Positions 63,028 through 64,000 of a DNA stretch of 64,000 nucleotides are shown piece after piece. The stretch lies in the NCBI GenBank assembly GCA_023417315.1, contig JAEZFW010000049.1, positions 124,001 to 188,000 on the forward strand, in the 5' to 3' direction. The stretch comes from Pseudomonadota bacterium (GTDB lineage Bacteria; Pseudomonadota; Gammaproteobacteria; Steroidobacterales; Steroidobacteraceae). Every line of letters starts with the position of its first letter. The first letter of the stretch is position 1. The notes under the pieces were generated by a model. It was given only the letters and a program-made list of their open reading frames with translations, did no database searches and had not been told where the DNA came from. The translations under genes and the position numbers were made by a program.

Positions 63028-63843
63028 CTATTCGCGCAGCAGCGCATTGATACCGACTTTCGCCTTCGTCTGCGCATCCACGCGCTTCACGATCACTGCG
63101 CAGTAGAGACTGTACTTGCCGTTCGCCGCCGGGAGATTTCCCGAGACGACGACTGCGCCCGCGGGCACGCGCCCATACGTGACTTCGTCACGCTCGCGAT
63201 CGTAGATGCGGGTGCTGGCGCCGATGTACACACCCATCGAGATGACGGCGCCTTCCTCCACGACGACGCCTTCGACGATCTCCGAACGCGCGCCGATGAA
63301 GCAGTTGTCTTCGATGATCGTCGGGTTCGCCTGGAGTGGCTCGAGCACGCCGCCGATGCCGACACCGCCCGACAAGTGCACGTTGCGACCGATTTGCGCA
63401 CAGGACCCGACGGTCGCCCAGGTATCGACCATCGTGCCTTCGCCGACGTAGGCACCGATGTTGACGTATGAGGGCATGAGCACGGTATTCGCTGCGACGA
63501 AGGCACCACGACGCACGATCGCGTGGGGGACCACCCGTACACCCTCCGACCGCAGTTGCGCTTCATCGTAGCTCGCGTACTTAAGCGGAACCTTGTCGAA
63601 GAAGCGCGTGTAACCCGCATCCATCGGAACGTTGTCGTTCAAGCGAAATGACAGCAACACCGCCTTCTTCAGCCATTGATTGACGCGCCACTCGCCCTCG
63701 ACCTTCTCGGCGACGCGAGCTTTGCCGCCATCCAGCAGCGAGATAGCTTCATCCACCGCCCGCTTCACATCAGTAGGTGCATTCTTAGGACTGAGCTCGG
63801 CGCGACGTTCGAAGGCGGAATCGATGAGAGATGGCAGAGACAT
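63028..63843 (-). CDS. dapD: tetrahydrodipicolinate N-succinyltransferase
   Basis: A 271-residue left-handed beta-helix enzyme that succinylates tetrahydrodipicolinate in lysine synthesis. I take ATG 63843 ([19 protein letters not shown]). An in-frame ATG at 63909 would add 22 residues translated from GTGACGAAG repeats, which is unlikely. Hexapeptide repeats begin near residue 110 ([56 protein letters not shown]) and the C-terminal [19 protein letters not shown] is typical. Its pathway partner dapE lies at 56774, on the other side of the pst operon. Confidence 0.94.
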   Translation of the reverse strand: MSLPSLIDSAFERRAELSPKNAPTDVKRAVDEAISLLDGGKARVAEKVEGEWRVNQWLKKAVLLSFRLNDNVPMDAGYTRFFDKVPLKYASYDEAQLRSEGVRVVPHAIVRRGAFVAANTVLMPSYVNIGAYVGEGTMVDTWATVGSCAQIGRNVHLSGGVGIGGVLEPLQANPTIIEDNCFIGARSEIVEGVVVEEGAVISMGVYIGASTRIYDRERDEVTYGRVPAGAVVVSGNLPAANGKYSLYCAVIVKRVDAQTKAKVGINALLRE

Positions 63844-63970
63844 AGTGACGAGGTGACGAAGTGACGAGGTGACGAAGTCAGAGTTTAGCGGCTCGGAGCC
63901 GCCAGACATAGTGACGAAGTGACGCGGTGACCGACGAAGTCCGAGTTAGCGATTGCTCCCGCAGTGACGA
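63844..63970. repeat. GTGACGAAG tandem-unit repeat upstream of dapD
   Basis: Two blocks of near-identical 9-base units (63844-63882 and 63910-63940, e.g. AGTGACGAGGTGACGAAG) and a trailing AGTGACGAAAG at 63963. They occupy the space in front of dapD up to the window end. Whether the second partner arm of a hairpin lies beyond the window cannot be seen. Confidence 0.7.
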
Positions 63971-64000
63971 AAGTAAAGGGGCGAGTTTCTGATCTGACCT

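Noticed and set aside
63844..63909. N-terminal extension of dapD
   Set aside because: It would be translated from tandem GTGACGAAG repeat units; the conserved protein starts at 63843.
62162..63970. CRISPR-like array from repeated GTGACGAAG units
   Set aside because: Units are 9 bases, contiguous and without unique spacers; they form inverted repeats instead.
1..64000. tRNA, rRNA or insertion sequence genes
   Set aside because: I saw no tRNA-like GTTCRA arm with matching acceptor stem in the gaps, no rRNA, and no transposase.

Overview
The window reads as a GC-rich chromosome segment from an environmental Gammaproteobacterium. Supporting signs are the galE-glrK-qseG-glrR gene order, SrkA, TypA, a YoaA-type helicase, TsaB, DsbB, the succinylase (DapD/DapE) lysine route, a PEP-CTERM protein and a large TonB-dependent receptor. 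A Steroidobacterales/Nevskiales-like lineage would fit, but that is only an impression. I see no rRNA, tRNA, CRISPR array, insertion sequence or prophage, and no gene-free stretch longer than about 270 bases.

Region 1 (1-19968) is an exopolysaccharide (EPS) locus. It holds a truncated GT4 glycosyltransferase and a UDP-xylose synthase, then a leftward block (9135 to 1949) with a GT4 enzyme, a Wzx-type flippase, a membrane acyltransferase, and two tandem paralogous DXD glycosyltransferases around another GT4-like enzyme. A rightward block starts at 9402: membrane acyltransferase, AMP-forming acyl-CoA ligase, low-molecular-weight phosphatase, a reverse-strand SGNH hydrolase, an acyl-CoA-dehydrogenase-fold flavoenzyme, an 855-residue MBOAT-SGNH fusion, an acyl carrier protein and a free-standing amino-acid adenylation enzyme. 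The last four look like one machine. The adenylation pocket and the flavoenzyme's catalytic-base position resemble the L-proline to pyrrole-2-carboxyl carrier-protein enzymes of pyoluteorin, prodigiosin and clorobiocin pathways, while adenylation enzyme + carrier + MBOAT + SGNH mirrors DltA/C/B/D. My leading hypothesis is a carrier-protein-dependent pathway that decorates an extracellular polysaccharide with a prolyl- or pyrrole-derived acyl group. I know of no described counterpart.

Region 2 (20020-26437) holds a secreted PQQ-type sugar dehydrogenase and a PEP-CTERM protein behind a good sigma-54 promoter. A strong bidirectional terminator separates it from an opposing galE-glrK-qseG-glrR operon whose regulator is itself a sigma-54 activator.

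Region 3 (26627-45209) is mostly housekeeping: SrkA kinase, a metallopeptidase-like lipoprotein, a second lipoprotein, TypA/BipA, a PAS-GAF-PAS-PAS-GGDEF-EAL protein, DusA, an M28 peptidase, a cyclase-FHA fusion, GTP-dependent PEP carboxykinase, a YoaA/DinG helicase, a GxxExxY protein and TsaB. Many gene ends carry long inverted repeats built from short tandem units whose sequence differs from site to site.

Region 4 (45219-63011) is a phosphate-starvation island: phoB-phoR; a four-unit Pho box before a secreted lipoprotein, a TonB-dependent receptor and an S9 peptidase; a Pho-box-preceded porin; phoU copy 1; dsbB; then pstS-pstC-pstA-pstB and phoU copy 2. dapE and dapD flank the pst genes. 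PhoR/PhoB would sense phosphate shortage (with PstSCAB and PhoU) and induce outer-membrane uptake (porin, TonB receptor), surface processing (lipoprotein, peptidase) and inner-membrane transport.
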